Shown here in pieces: positions 23,785 to 32,297 of a stretch of DNA of 64,000 nt. The first letter of the stretch is position 1; each line of letters begins with the position of its first letter. The notes below the pieces were generated by a model. It did not search any database. It was not told where the DNA came from and saw only the letters and a list, made by a program, of their open reading frames with translations. Made by a program: the position numbers and the translations under genes. Origin of the DNA: Oscillibacter sp. 1-3 (GTDB lineage Bacteria; Bacillota; Clostridia; Oscillospirales; Oscillospiraceae); assembly GCF_000403435.2 (NCBI RefSeq), contig NZ_KE159712.1, forward strand, positions 1 to 64,000, read 5' to 3'.

Positions 23785-24375
23785 ATGGAGTTCAGAGCCA
23801 TGAACGAGCAGGAGATCCGGGACTGGTATGACCGGGAGTTCATCAGGACCTTTCCCCCCAACGAGCAGAAGCCTCTGCCCTTTATCCTGGATCTGATTGC
23901 CGGCGGACGGTACACCCTCCTGGGGCTGTATGACGGCTCCTCCCTGCTGGGCTACGCCTCCCTCCAGACCAGCCCGGACCGCCCAGGCTATATCCTGCTG
24001 GACTACCTGGGCGTCACCGCCGCCCGGCGGAACGGCGGGCTGGGCAGCCGTATCCTGTCTCTTTTGGAGGAGCGGTTTGGCAAAAACACCTGTCTCATCA
24101 TCGAGGCGGAGAGCCCCGTCCCCGGCAGAGACGAGGCGGAAAACGCCCTGCGGGTCCGGCGGATCGGCTTTTACGAGCGGTGCGGCTGCCGGCGGGCCTA
24201 TGAGATAGGCGCCTGCGGCATCCGGTGCCAGGCGCTGACCCTGGGAGATCCGGGAAATCCGGATGCCCTGACGGAAGCCCACCAGGCCATTTACGGCCCC
24301 GGACGCCCGGACATCACCATCCCTCTGGGGCTGGACGAGACCCCCGCCCCCGCCCACTGGGGCAAAGACACCTGA
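23785..24375 (+). CDS. GNAT-family N-acetyltransferase
   Basis: A 196-aa GNAT enzyme. The acetyl-CoA binding segment is LDYLGVTAARRNGGLGSRILSLLEE (about 72-96), with the R/Q-x-x-G-x-G/A pattern as RNGGLGS, and the later GFYERCGCRRAYE (about 136-148) is the usual C-terminal strand pair. The acceptor is unknown. AAGGAG lies 5 nt before the ATG. It is followed after 18 bp by a HAD hydrolase and a pentapeptide repeat gene, with which it probably forms an operon. Confidence 0.88.
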   Translation: MEFRAMNEQEIRDWYDREFIRTFPPNEQKPLPFILDLIAGGRYTLLGLYDGSSLLGYASLQTSPDRPGYILLDYLGVTAARRNGGLGSRILSLLEERFGKNTCLIIEAESPVPGRDEAENALRVRRIGFYERCGCRRAYEIGACGIRCQALTLGDPGNPDALTEAHQAIYGPGRPDITIPLGLDETPAPAHWGKDT

Positions 24376-24393
24376 GAAAAAGGAGGAGCGGCA

Positions 24394-25038
24394 ATGCTTC
24401 TTTTCGACATGGACGGCACACTCATCGACTCCAACCGCGTCTGGAAGGACGTGGACCGGGAGTTTCTGGCCCGGCGGGGCCTGCCCTATACCCGCGCTTA
24501 TTACGAGGGCGTGGCCCACACCATCTTTCCCCTGGCGGCCAAGTTCACCAAGGAGTTCTGCCGTCTGCCGGAGTCCTGCGAGGAGATCATGGCGGAGTGG
24601 ATGCTGCTTGCCAAAGACGCCTACGCCCACGTGAGCGTAAAGCCCGGCGTCCGGGCGTACCTCAAGCAGTGCCGGGCCGAGGGCCGGCGGATGGCGGTGG
24701 TGACCTCCAGCGTGCCGGAGCACTGTCACATGGCCTTGGAGAAGCTGGACCTGGAGAAGTACTTTGAGCGGATCAGCTTCGCCCAGGAGCTGGGAATGGA
24801 CAAGAAGCTGCCGGACGTATGGCTGGCGGCGGCAAAGGTTCACGGCGTTCTCCCAGAGGACTGCACCGCCTTTGACGACAGTCTGGCTGCCTGCCGGGGG
24901 GCCAGGGCCGCAAAAATGCGGGTAGTGGGCGTATACGACAGCTTTTTCAGCCACGACGAAAAGGAGATGCGGGGCTTTTGCGACGTGTATATCAAAAGCT
25001 TTGAGGAGCTTCTTCTGCCGGAGCGGAAACGGAGATGA
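24394..25038 (+). CDS. HAD-superfamily hydrolase, beta-phosphoglucomutase-like
   Basis: A 214-aa HAD phosphatase of the PGMB/Gph branch. Motif I is LLFDMDGTLIDS (2-13, nucleophile D5 and acid D7), motif II the VVTSSVPEH strand (about 107-115), the Lys motif lies near KKLPDVWLAAAK and motif III is FDDSLAACRGARAAKM. A helical cap sits between motifs I and II. Substrate is likely a small phosphorylated sugar or nucleotide, not determinable here. AAAGGAGGAG precedes the ATG, and its stop overlaps the next start by 4 nt. Confidence 0.92.
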   Translation: MLLFDMDGTLIDSNRVWKDVDREFLARRGLPYTRAYYEGVAHTIFPLAAKFTKEFCRLPESCEEIMAEWMLLAKDAYAHVSVKPGVRAYLKQCRAEGRRMAVVTSSVPEHCHMALEKLDLEKYFERISFAQELGMDKKLPDVWLAAAKVHGVLPEDCTAFDDSLAACRGARAAKMRVVGVYDSFFSHDEKEMRGFCDVYIKSFEELLLPERKRR

Positions 25039-25655
25039 GCGCCTTGGAATCCCTGGAACAGGCTCTGGAGGAGGCCCGGGAGGGCGGCGATCTGATGGAG
25101 GCTCTGACCTTTGACCGGATCACTGCGGAGGCGCTGGATCTCTCAGAGCTGACCTGCAGGCGGCTCTCCTTCCGCACCTGCCGGTTCACCGGCTGCGATT
25201 TCAGCGGCGCGGCGTTCTACGACTGCGATTTCACCGGCTGTCAGTTTGCGGAGTGCCGTTTCCCCGTCAGCTACTGGAAGACCTGCCGCCTCACCGGCTG
25301 CAAGGGAGACGGCGGCGACTTCCGCCGCGGCCGGTTCAAGGACTGCGCCCTCCGAGAGTGCGTATTCCGCTATGCCAACTTCACTGGCACCGTCTGGGAG
25401 CGGTGCGCCCTGGCGGAGTGCAATCTCACGGAGTCCGCCCTGGCGGAGTGCAAAATCTCCAAAACCACCTTTCAGACTGTGGATCTCACCGGCGCGGAGC
25501 TGTTCCGCACCCCCCTCAAGGGGACGGACCTCTCCTCCTGCACGCTGGACCGGGTGTCCCTGTCGGAGACCTGCGCCGAGCTGAAAGGGGCCAAACTCCA
25601 CGCCGGTCAGGCCGCCGTGGTGGCACGAATCCTGGGCATTGAAATCGTTCCATGA
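25035..25655 (+). CDS. Pentapeptide-repeat protein
   Basis: A 206-aa protein with an N-terminal helix region (1-35) followed by about 28 pentapeptide units of the classic A(D/N)LXX type, here often with Cys or Phe at the centre (CRFTG CDFSG AAFYD CDFTG CQFAE CRFPV). This folds into a right-handed quadrilateral beta-helix. Some relatives mimic DNA and protect gyrase (Qnr/MfpA), but that cannot be claimed here. The start ATG overlaps the HAD stop (ATGA). A bidirectional terminator follows at 25661-25689. Confidence 0.9.
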   Translation: MSALESLEQALEEAREGGDLMEALTFDRITAEALDLSELTCRRLSFRTCRFTGCDFSGAAFYDCDFTGCQFAECRFPVSYWKTCRLTGCKGDGGDFRRGRFKDCALRECVFRYANFTGTVWERCALAECNLTESALAECKISKTTFQTVDLTGAELFRTPLKGTDLSSCTLDRVSLSETCAELKGAKLHAGQAAVVARILGIEIVP

Positions 25656-25660
25656 CGCAA

Positions 25661-25689
25661 AAAGCGCGCCCCCGGCGGGGACGCGCTTT
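25661..25689. terminator. Bidirectional terminator between converging genes
   Basis: AAAGCGCG and CGCGCTTT flank a CCCC-GG-GGGG inner stem; A and T runs on both sides. It serves the pentapeptide gene and pcrA. Confidence 0.85.
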
Positions 25690-25695
25690 CCTCAT

Positions 25696-28164
25696 TCACA
25701 GCTTCTTCATGTGGCTTCCGGCAAATTTCAACATCAGCCGCTTGGGCTTCTCCACCCCCTGGAACTGAACGGTGACCATGGCGTCGCCGGACATGGGCTT
25801 GACATCCAGCACCGTCCCCTGTCCAAAGGCGGTGTGCTCCACCTCGTCCCCTGGCCGCAGCTCCAGCATGGGCGCGGACGCGCCGCCTTTGGCCGCCGGA
25901 CGCTGCGGCGCGGCTTTGGCCACCGTCTCCCGGTAGGAACGGACCGCACTGCCGGCCGTTCTGCTTCCGTAGCCTCCATAAGAGGCGCCGCCATAGGGGG
26001 GCATGCCGCTGTCCCAGCCGCCTCCGGCTCCAGCCTCGCCGCCGAAACGGGGCTCCGTCTTGCCCTCCCAGCGCATATTGTCCTCCGGAATCTCGTCCAG
26101 AAACCGGGAGGAGCGGTTGCTGCTGGTGCGTCCGTACAGCATCCGCTGGCGGGCATTGGTCAGCGTCAGCTTCTCCTTGGCCCGGGTCATGGCCACGTAG
26201 CACAGCCGGCGCTCCTCCTCGATCTCCTCCTGGTCATACTGGGCGGAGCTGCCGGGGAATATCCCCTCCTCCAGGCCCACCACGTAGACCAGAGGAAACT
26301 CCAGGCCCTTGGCAGAGTGGATGGTCATCATGGTGACGCTGTCGTCCCCGCCCTCCAGGGAGTCCAGGTCCGTGTACAGGGCGATCTCGTTCAAAAAACC
26401 GGAGAGGGTGGCATCCTCCGGGTCCCGCTCCAAAAAGCCCAGGATGCTGGATTTCAGCTCCTCCACGTTCTCGATGCGGCCCCGGCTCTCCAGATCGTTC
26501 TTCTCCTCCAGAACCTTGACATAGCCGCTCTGGTCACACACAGCGTCGTAGAACTCCGGCAGGGCCAGCTCCGCCCCCTGGCGGCGGAGGCCGTCGATGA
26601 GGTCGGCAAATTTCAGGAGCTTGGCCTTGGCGGCTTTCAGCTCCGGGAAGAGGTCCGCGTTGCGGATGATCTCATACAGCGACGCCCCCTGGGCCGCCGC
26701 CAGGTCCGCCACCTTGTCCATGGTGGTTGCGCCAATACCCCGGGCGGGGCTGTTGACAATCCGCCGCAGCCGCAGATCGTCCAGGGGATTGTTCAGCACG
26801 CAGAGATACGCCAGCATGTCCTTGACCTCCGCCCGGTCGAAGAACTTCATGCCCCCCACCACCTTGTAGGGCACGCCGTTGCGGCGCATGGCGTACTCTA
26901 AGGCGTTGGACTGCGCGTTCATGCGGTACAGCACGGCGGCGTCCCGGAACTTCCGCCCCCGGTTCACCGCCATCATGATGTCCCCCACCACAAAGTTTGC
27001 CTCGTCGCTCTCGCTGAACGCGGTCTTGACGGTGACGGTCTCACCGCTGCCGTTGTCCGTCCACAGCGTCTTGCCCTTGCGGCCCTCGTTGTTGCGGATG
27101 ACGGCGTTGGCGGCGTCGAGAATGTTCTGGGTGGAGCGGTAGTTCTGCTCCAGGCGGATCACCCGGGCGTTCTTGTACTGCTTTTCAAAGCTGAGGATGT
27201 TCTCGATATTGGCCCCCCGGAAGCGATAGATGGACTGGTCGTCGTCGCCCACCACGCAGAGGTTCTTCCGCCCCCCCGCCAGGAGGCTGGTTAGCAGATA
27301 CTGGAGGTGGTTGGTGTCCTGGTACTCGTCCACCAGTACATAGCGGAACTTGTTCTGGTAGTAGGCCAATACCTCCGGCTCCTGCCGCAGCAGCGTGACG
27401 GTGTGGTAGATGATGTCGTCGAAGTCCATGGCGCTGGCGGAGCGGAGCTTTTTTGCGTAGGCCGTATAGACCTTGGCCACCCGGCTCAGCTTCCAGTCAG
27501 CCTCGCTGTTGTGCTGAGCGGCGAAGTCCTCCGGGCTCTGGTACTGATCCTTGGCGCTGCTGATGATACTCAGAACGCTCTTGGGCGGAAAGGCCTTCTC
27601 ATCCAGGTTCAGATCCTTCAAAATATCCTTGATGACCCGCTTGGAGTCGTCGGTGTCATAGATCGTAAAGTTCTTGTCAAAGCCGATCCGGTCGGCATCC
27701 CGCCGCAGGATACGGACACAGGCGGAGTGGAAAGTGGAGGCCCAGACATCGTTTGCCATGGGCCCCAGACGGGCCGCCAGGCGGTCCTTCAGCTCCCCCG
27801 CCGCCTTGTTGGTGAAGGTGATGGCAATGATCTCCCAGGGACGGGGCACGTCCACGGCGCACAGGCGGCGGGCCCGCTCCGCGTCCGGCGCCTCCGGGCG
27901 CTCCGGAAAATTCTCCAGAAAAGACAGGTCCTCCCTGGAGGCCCACTCCGGCACCTCCTGGCAGTCGCTGCCCCTGCCGTAGGTCAGCAGGTTGTAGACC
28001 CGCTGAATGAGGACCGTGGTTTTGCCGCTGCCAGCCCCCGCCAGCAGGAGCAGCGGTCCCTCCGTGGTCATGGCTGCCTGGCGCTGCATGGGGTTCAGGC
28101 GCCGGAGATCCTGGGCAATGACCGCCTGCCGGGCGGCGATGTAGCGTTTGTTGAAATCAGTCAT
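25696..28164 (-). CDS. pcrA: UvrD/PcrA-type ATP-dependent DNA helicase
   Basis: An 822-aa superfamily 1A helicase. Motif I (Walker A) is LLAGAGSGKTT (about 40-50), Ia ITFTNKAAGELKDR, II (Walker B) VLVDEYQDTN, III GDDDQSIYRFRGA, IV RLEQNYRST, V SAKGLEFPLVYVVGLEEG and VI EERRLCYVAMTRAKEKL. The C-terminal tail (about 720-822) is low complexity and ends in a Tudor-like GDEVEHTAFGQGTVLDVK segment typical of PcrA that binds RNA polymerase. It acts in repair, replication-transcription conflict resolution and rolling-circle replication. A housekeeping promoter lies at 28197-28225. The insert near residues 60-100 after motif I is longer than in Bacillus. Confidence 0.95.
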   Translation of the reverse strand: MTDFNKRYIAARQAVIAQDLRRLNPMQRQAAMTTEGPLLLLAGAGSGKTTVLIQRVYNLLTYGRGSDCQEVPEWASREDLSFLENFPERPEAPDAERARRLCAVDVPRPWEIIAITFTNKAAGELKDRLAARLGPMANDVWASTFHSACVRILRRDADRIGFDKNFTIYDTDDSKRVIKDILKDLNLDEKAFPPKSVLSIISSAKDQYQSPEDFAAQHNSEADWKLSRVAKVYTAYAKKLRSASAMDFDDIIYHTVTLLRQEPEVLAYYQNKFRYVLVDEYQDTNHLQYLLTSLLAGGRKNLCVVGDDDQSIYRFRGANIENILSFEKQYKNARVIRLEQNYRSTQNILDAANAVIRNNEGRKGKTLWTDNGSGETVTVKTAFSESDEANFVVGDIMMAVNRGRKFRDAAVLYRMNAQSNALEYAMRRNGVPYKVVGGMKFFDRAEVKDMLAYLCVLNNPLDDLRLRRIVNSPARGIGATTMDKVADLAAAQGASLYEIIRNADLFPELKAAKAKLLKFADLIDGLRRQGAELALPEFYDAVCDQSGYVKVLEEKNDLESRGRIENVEELKSSILGFLERDPEDATLSGFLNEIALYTDLDSLEGGDDSVTMMTIHSAKGLEFPLVYVVGLEEGIFPGSSAQYDQEEIEEERRLCYVAMTRAKEKLTLTNARQRMLYGRTSSNRSSRFLDEIPEDNMRWEGKTEPRFGGEAGAGGGWDSGMPPYGGASYGGYGSRTAGSAVRSYRETVAKAAPQRPAAKGGASAPMLELRPGDEVEHTAFGQGTVLDVKPMSGDAMVTVQFQGVEKPKRLMLKFAGSHMKKL

Positions 28165-28196
28165 ATGTTCACCAGTTTTCTATAATCTCAAAGACC

Positions 28197-28225
28197 ATTT
28201 TAGGACAAAAACCGCCGGAGGTCAA
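28197..28225 (-). promoter_or_regulatory. Promoter of pcrA
   Basis: TTGACC (28220-28225), 17 bp, TAAAAT (28197-28202) on the minus strand, 33 bp before the ATG. Confidence 0.65.
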
Positions 28226-28322
28226 CCGCGGTTTTTCAGAACGACCGTCTCATATCCCATTTCTCGCTTCTCAGCTTGCTGCCGTTCAATGCCGCCGCAC
28301 AAAATCACTCGTCAAAAGATCT

Positions 28323-28353
28323 AAAACGGGGAGCCGCCTTTACAGGGGCCCCC
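28323..28353 (-). terminator. Terminator of the tautomerase gene
   Basis: GGGGGCC and GGCTCCCC pair imperfectly across a short loop, followed on the minus strand by GTTTTAG; 8 nt after the stop codon. Confidence 0.6.
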
Positions 28354-28360
28354 AAAAAAG

Positions 28361-28570
28361 TTACTGATGGTTCTTCATATATTCCGCTTTCACTCTATCA
28401 ATTGTTTTCCCACCGATTCCAAAATTTTTATCTGATACTTCCTTGATGGTCGTCACGAAGAATTCTTGCGGAACTTTCATAATTTCAGAGGATACTTCTG
28501 TCAAGCGTCTAATCAATTCTTCCTTTTGTTCATCCGATAATGTACCGCTTTCAACCGTAATATATGGCAT
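28361..28570 (-). CDS. 4-oxalocrotonate tautomerase-like protein
   Basis: A 69-aa tautomerase. After removal of Met it begins with the catalytic Pro (PYITVESGTLSDEQKEELIRRLTE). The conserved VPQEFFVTTIKEV and NFGIGGKTI segments follow. Such enzymes convert enol and keto forms and often act in degradation of aromatic or unsaturated acids; the function here is not clear. AAGGAG lies 5 nt before the ATG. The gene is clearly more AT-rich than its neighbours, hinting at a recent transfer. It stands alone between pcrA and the next divergent gene. Confidence 0.88.
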   Translation of the reverse strand: MPYITVESGTLSDEQKEELIRRLTEVSSEIMKVPQEFFVTTIKEVSDKNFGIGGKTIDRVKAEYMKNHQ

Positions 28571-28743
28571 ATGTTCTCCTTTTCAAACAGACTCTAGTAC
28601 TACAAAAATTATATGGTGAGCTATAACGCAATTTAATTTTTTGAACTTGCAGGAATTTTAGGGCAGCAGGACTTCCTGCTGCCTCTTGTTGACTGGGACG
28701 GAGGTTCATGGTACTCTGATGGTGTATCTCAATATTTTCCTGT

Positions 28744-29388
28744 ATGGGGAAGGATGGTGAACCTTTGAAAAAACAACTGTCAGCATTGCTGGCCCTCTGC
28801 CTGGGAACCCTCTGCGTCCTCTCCTCTCTGGCCTGGAGGAGGGCGGAGAGGCAGGCGGCGGAGTGGAAAACCCGCGCAGAGGCGGCGGAGCGCCGGGCCA
28901 TCCAGGCAGAAACTGCGCAGGAAGACTCCGAGGCCCAGCGGCGGCTCCTGTCGCTGGAGGACGATCCCATTGCCGCCTTTTTCTCTCCCTTTCCATACAG
29001 CGGCGCTACCGCACGCTATCTCGCGACCCTGGAGACCAACGCCTACCGGACGGAGCTGGAAAACGCCGCCGAACTGCTGGGGAATAACAATGACGGCGTC
29101 CCCGTTGACGCTTTTCTCACCTTCATTGACGCGCAGGCGCAGTCGGAGGCAGATGCCTGGACCGCCTCCCTTGAAGCGCAGGGTGCTATGACCGCCGGAG
29201 CCTGGGCCCATGTCGACCAGTGCCAAACGGCAATTTATCGCTTCGGCGCATATACGTTGATCTCCGCCTATCAGCGGACCGGGGAATCCTATTCCTTTCT
29301 TTTCAGCTCAGCGGACACCCGCCAGACCTTGCTGGAGGCAGGCTTTCAGGAGGAGTATCTCCCTCCTGACGAACAGATCAACAAGTGA
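28744..29388 (+). CDS. Hypothetical membrane-anchored protein
   Basis: A 214-aa protein with an N-terminal membrane anchor or signal (KKQLSALLALCLGTLCVLSSLAW), a coiled-coil-like stretch rich in Arg, Glu and Ala (about 31-62) and a soluble C-terminal domain. I do not recognise the family. ATG 28744 is taken as start; a TTG at 28765 with AAGGA upstream would place the start right before the signal sequence and is a serious alternative. The next gene (metallo-beta-lactamase fold) starts 16 bp downstream, so they are probably cotranscribed. Confidence 0.7.
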   Translation: MGKDGEPLKKQLSALLALCLGTLCVLSSLAWRRAERQAAEWKTRAEAAERRAIQAETAQEDSEAQRRLLSLEDDPIAAFFSPFPYSGATARYLATLETNAYRTELENAAELLGNNNDGVPVDAFLTFIDAQAQSEADAWTASLEAQGAMTAGAWAHVDQCQTAIYRFGAYTLISAYQRTGESYSFLFSSADTRQTLLEAGFQEEYLPPDEQINK

Positions 29389-29404
29389 AAGAGGGGACCG
29401 TACC

Positions 29405-30283
29405 ATGTATGAACTGATTCAGGCCGCAGAGCACACCTATTACATCCAGTGTCCCGCCAAGATGGGCATCTGGAAATTGAACGGCACTGACGCCGTCCTC
29501 ATCGACAGCGGCAACGATAAGGACGCGGGGCGGAAAGTTCAAAAGATCTTTGACGCCCAGGGCTGGCGTCTGACCGCCATCCTCAATACCCACGCCAATG
29601 CAGACCACAACGGCGGCAATGCCATACTCCAGCAGCGGCTGGGCGCTCCCGCCTTCGCCCCGGGGATCGACGCCGCAATCACCTCCCACCCCATTCTGGA
29701 GCCCACCTTTCTCTACGGCGGTTTTCCATGCAAGGCTCTGCGAAACAAATTCCTGCTGGCCCAGCCCAGCGACTGCCAGCCTCTGACGGTGGAAAACCTG
29801 CCGCAGGGACTAACCATGCTCCCCCTCCCCGGACATTTCTTCGATATGTGCGGCTTCCAGACAGCGGACGGCGTCTGGTTCCTGGCGGACTGCCTCTCCG
29901 GCGCCAACATCGTGGAAAAGTACCATGTGAATTTCATATACGACGTGTCCGCCTATCTGGACACTTTGGACAAAGTCTGCTCCCTGGAGGGCCGCCTCTT
30001 CATTCCCGCCCACGCGGAGCCGGCGGAGGACATCCGCCCCCTGGCCCAGTTGAATCGGGCCAAAGTTCTGGAAATCTGCGAGCTGGTCCTCCGCTTCTGT
30101 GAGACGCCCGCCAGCCCGGAGGAAGTTCTGCAGAAGATCTTCTGGCACTACCAGTTGTCTATGGACTTCAACCAGTATGTACTGGTGGGAAGCACAATCC
30201 GCTCTTATCTCTCCTATCTGTTGGATCAGGATGCTCTGACCGTAGACTTCACTGACTGCAAGCCGCTTTTCCATCGGAGCTGA
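29405..30283 (+). CDS. Metallo-beta-lactamase-fold hydrolase
   Basis: A 292-aa MBL-fold protein. The zinc motif THANADHNGGN (HxHxDH variant: H61-x-N-x-D-H, with an Asn in the second His position) is present near 60-70, later LPGHFFDMCGF (His) and FLADCLSG (Asp), and FIPAHAEP (His). The second His replaced by Asn suggests one zinc ligand is altered, as in some glyoxalase II-like relatives. The C-terminal 80 residues form a helical extension. Substrate is unknown. GAGGGGACC precedes the ATG. A bidirectional terminator follows. Confidence 0.88.
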   Translation: MYELIQAAEHTYYIQCPAKMGIWKLNGTDAVLIDSGNDKDAGRKVQKIFDAQGWRLTAILNTHANADHNGGNAILQQRLGAPAFAPGIDAAITSHPILEPTFLYGGFPCKALRNKFLLAQPSDCQPLTVENLPQGLTMLPLPGHFFDMCGFQTADGVWFLADCLSGANIVEKYHVNFIYDVSAYLDTLDKVCSLEGRLFIPAHAEPAEDIRPLAQLNRAKVLEICELVLRFCETPASPEEVLQKIFWHYQLSMDFNQYVLVGSTIRSYLSYLLDQDALTVDFTDCKPLFHRS

Positions 30284-30298
30284 CAGCGTTCAAAAGAT

Positions 30299-30335
30299 AA
30301 AACAGGAGCCATTCCGTGGGATGGCTCCTGTTTTT
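30299..30335. terminator. Bidirectional terminator
   Basis: AAACAGGAGCCAT pairs with ATGGCTCCTGTTT around TCCGTGGG, flanked by A and T runs. It separates the MBL gene from etfA. Confidence 0.92.
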
Positions 30336-30349
30336 CGCTTGTAAAAAGC

Positions 30350-31459
30350 TTACTTCGCGGCCTTGGCGGCGCGGATGGCCTCGGTGAGCATGGGGGTGAC
30401 CTTGAACAGGTCGCCGCAGATGCCGTAGTCGGCGATCTCGAAGATGGGGGCGGTGTCGTTCTTGTTCACCGCGATGATGCACTCGGAATCCTGCATGCCG
30501 GCCTTGTGCTGAATAGCGCCGGAGATGCCCAGGGCGATGTACACCTTGGGGTGCACGGTCTTGCCGGTCTGGCCCACCTGATGGTCGGCGCTGAGCCAGC
30601 CGCTGTCGATGGTGGCGCGGCTGCCGCCCACGACGCCGCCCAGCTCGGCGGCAAGCTCCTCGGCCAGCTTGATGCCGCCTTCCACGTCCTTGCTGATGCC
30701 GCGGCCCACGGACACGATGAAGTCCGCGCCGATCAGGTCCACCAGCTTCTTGGCGGCCTTCACCACCTCGGTGACCTCGGTGTGGATGTCCGCGTCGGAC
30801 AACGTGAAGGCGGGCTTCTCAATCACGCAGGCGGCGGCCTTGGCCTGGTCGAAGGCGTTCTTCTTCATAACGCCGGGACGCACCGTGGCCATGCAGGGAC
30901 GGAAGCGGGGGCAGATGATGGTGGCCATCAGGTGGCCGCCGAAGGCGGGACGGGTCATCTTCAGGTTCCGGTCCTCCATGTCCCACTTCTGGCCGTCCAC
31001 GTCCAGAGTGCTGCTCTCACGCAGGAACTGGATGTAGTTGGCCACGTCGATGTCCAGGTGGGTGCAGTCGGCGCACAGGCCGGTGTGGAGGCGGGCCGCG
31101 CAGCGGGGGGCCAGGTCGCGGCCGATGTTGGTGGCGCCGATCAGGAACGCCTCGGGCTTGAGCTCCTCAATGACGTCGCAGATGACCTTGGCGTAGGCGT
31201 CGGTGTTGTAGACGGCCAGCTTCTCGTCCTCGCAGACATAGACCTTGTCCGCGCCGTAGCCGCCCAGCTCCTTGGCGGCAGCCTCAATGCCCTTGCCGCC
31301 CAGCAGCAGTCCGCAGACGTTCACGCCCAGCTCGTTGGCCAGGTCGCGGCCCTTGGAGATCAGCTCAAAATCGGTGGGCATCAGCTTGCCCTCGCGCTGC
31401 TCGCAGAACACCCATACATCCTTGAAAGCAGCAATATCCGCGCTGTTGAAATTAGACAT
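30350..31459 (-). CDS. etfA: Electron transfer flavoprotein alpha subunit
   Basis: EtfA, 369 aa. It binds FAD with the C-terminal domain; the signature VGGSRATIDSGWLSADHQVGQTGKTV (here split: VGGSRATIDSGWLS, ADHQVGQTGKTV) and YIALGISGAIQHKAGM are diagnostic. With EtfB and butyryl-CoA dehydrogenase it forms the electron-bifurcating complex that couples crotonyl-CoA reduction to ferredoxin reduction in butyrate-forming Clostridia. It is slightly longer than usual at the N-terminus. It is the last gene of the hbd-bcd-etfB-etfA operon, 18 bp after etfB. Confidence 0.97.
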   Translation of the reverse strand: MSNFNSADIAAFKDVWVFCEQREGKLMPTDFELISKGRDLANELGVNVCGLLLGGKGIEAAAKELGGYGADKVYVCEDEKLAVYNTDAYAKVICDVIEELKPEAFLIGATNIGRDLAPRCAARLHTGLCADCTHLDIDVANYIQFLRESSTLDVDGQKWDMEDRNLKMTRPAFGGHLMATIICPRFRPCMATVRPGVMKKNAFDQAKAAACVIEKPAFTLSDADIHTEVTEVVKAAKKLVDLIGADFIVSVGRGISKDVEGGIKLAEELAAELGGVVGGSRATIDSGWLSADHQVGQTGKTVHPKVYIALGISGAIQHKAGMQDSECIIAVNKNDTAPIFEIADYGICGDLFKVTPMLTEAIRAAKAAK

Positions 31460-31477
31460 AATCGTTTATCCCCTTTC

Positions 31478-32278
31478 TCAGATGATGTGCTTCTTGGCCA
31501 GAATCCCGGCCAGCTGCTCGCAGGTAGCCTTGTCAGCGCCCTCCAGCATCATGCCGGCGCCCTTCTGGGGCGGGGTGAAGCTCTTGAAGATGTTGGTGGG
31601 AGAGCCCTTGAGGCCGATGGTAGTGGCGTCGATCAGGGGATCGTCCTTCAGATCCTCATAGCCGAAGGTGGTCAGGGGCTTGCTGTACGCCTCAAATACG
31701 CCGCCCACACTCATGTAACGGGGCTCGTTGAGCTCCTTGATGCAGGTAATCAGGCAGGGCGTCTGGGTCTTGATGGTCATATAGCCATCTTCCAGCATCC
31801 GCTTGACGGTGACGGTGTTGCCGTCCTTGGTGATTTCGGCGGCGTAGGTGATCTGGGGCAGGTGCAGCTTCTCCGCCATCTGGGGGCCTACCTGAGCGGT
31901 GTCGCCGTCGATGGCCTGGCGGCCGCACATGACAATGTCGTCAGACTCCACGCCGATGCGGTTCACTGCGGCGGCCAGGATCTGGGAGGTGGCGTAGGTG
32001 TCGGAGCCGCCGAACTCACGGGCGGAGACCAGAATGGCCTCGTCGGCGCCCATGGCCAGGGCCTCACGGAGCATCCCGGCGGCGGGAGGGGGCCCCATGG
32101 TGACCACGATAACCTTGCAGCCGGTGGCGTCCTTCATTTTCAGGGCGGCCTCCAGGGCGTTCATGTCGTCGGGGTTGGTGATGGTCTGCATGGAAGCGCG
32201 GTTCAGGGTACCGTCGGGATTCACAGCGACCTTGCCGGAGGTATCGGGAACCTGCTTAATAGAAACAATGATCTTCAT
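31478..32278 (-). CDS. etfB: Electron transfer flavoprotein beta subunit
   Basis: EtfB, 266 aa. It starts MKIIVSIKQVPDTSGKVAV, with DMNALEAALKMKDATG and MGADEAILVSAREFGGSDTYAT and the VMCGRQAIDGDTAQVGPQMAE signature (about 128-148), all typical. In bifurcating complexes EtfB carries the bifurcating FAD that accepts electrons from NADH. It lies 19 bp downstream of bcd and 18 bp upstream of etfA, in one operon. Confidence 0.97.
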   Translation of the reverse strand: MKIIVSIKQVPDTSGKVAVNPDGTLNRASMQTITNPDDMNALEAALKMKDATGCKVIVVTMGPPPAAGMLREALAMGADEAILVSAREFGGSDTYATSQILAAAVNRIGVESDDIVMCGRQAIDGDTAQVGPQMAEKLHLPQITYAAEITKDGNTVTVKRMLEDGYMTIKTQTPCLITCIKELNEPRYMSVGGVFEAYSKPLTTFGYEDLKDDPLIDATTIGLKGSPTNIFKSFTPPQKGAGMMLEGADKATCEQLAGILAKKHII

Positions 32279-32297
32279 TTTACCTTTACCTCCTATC

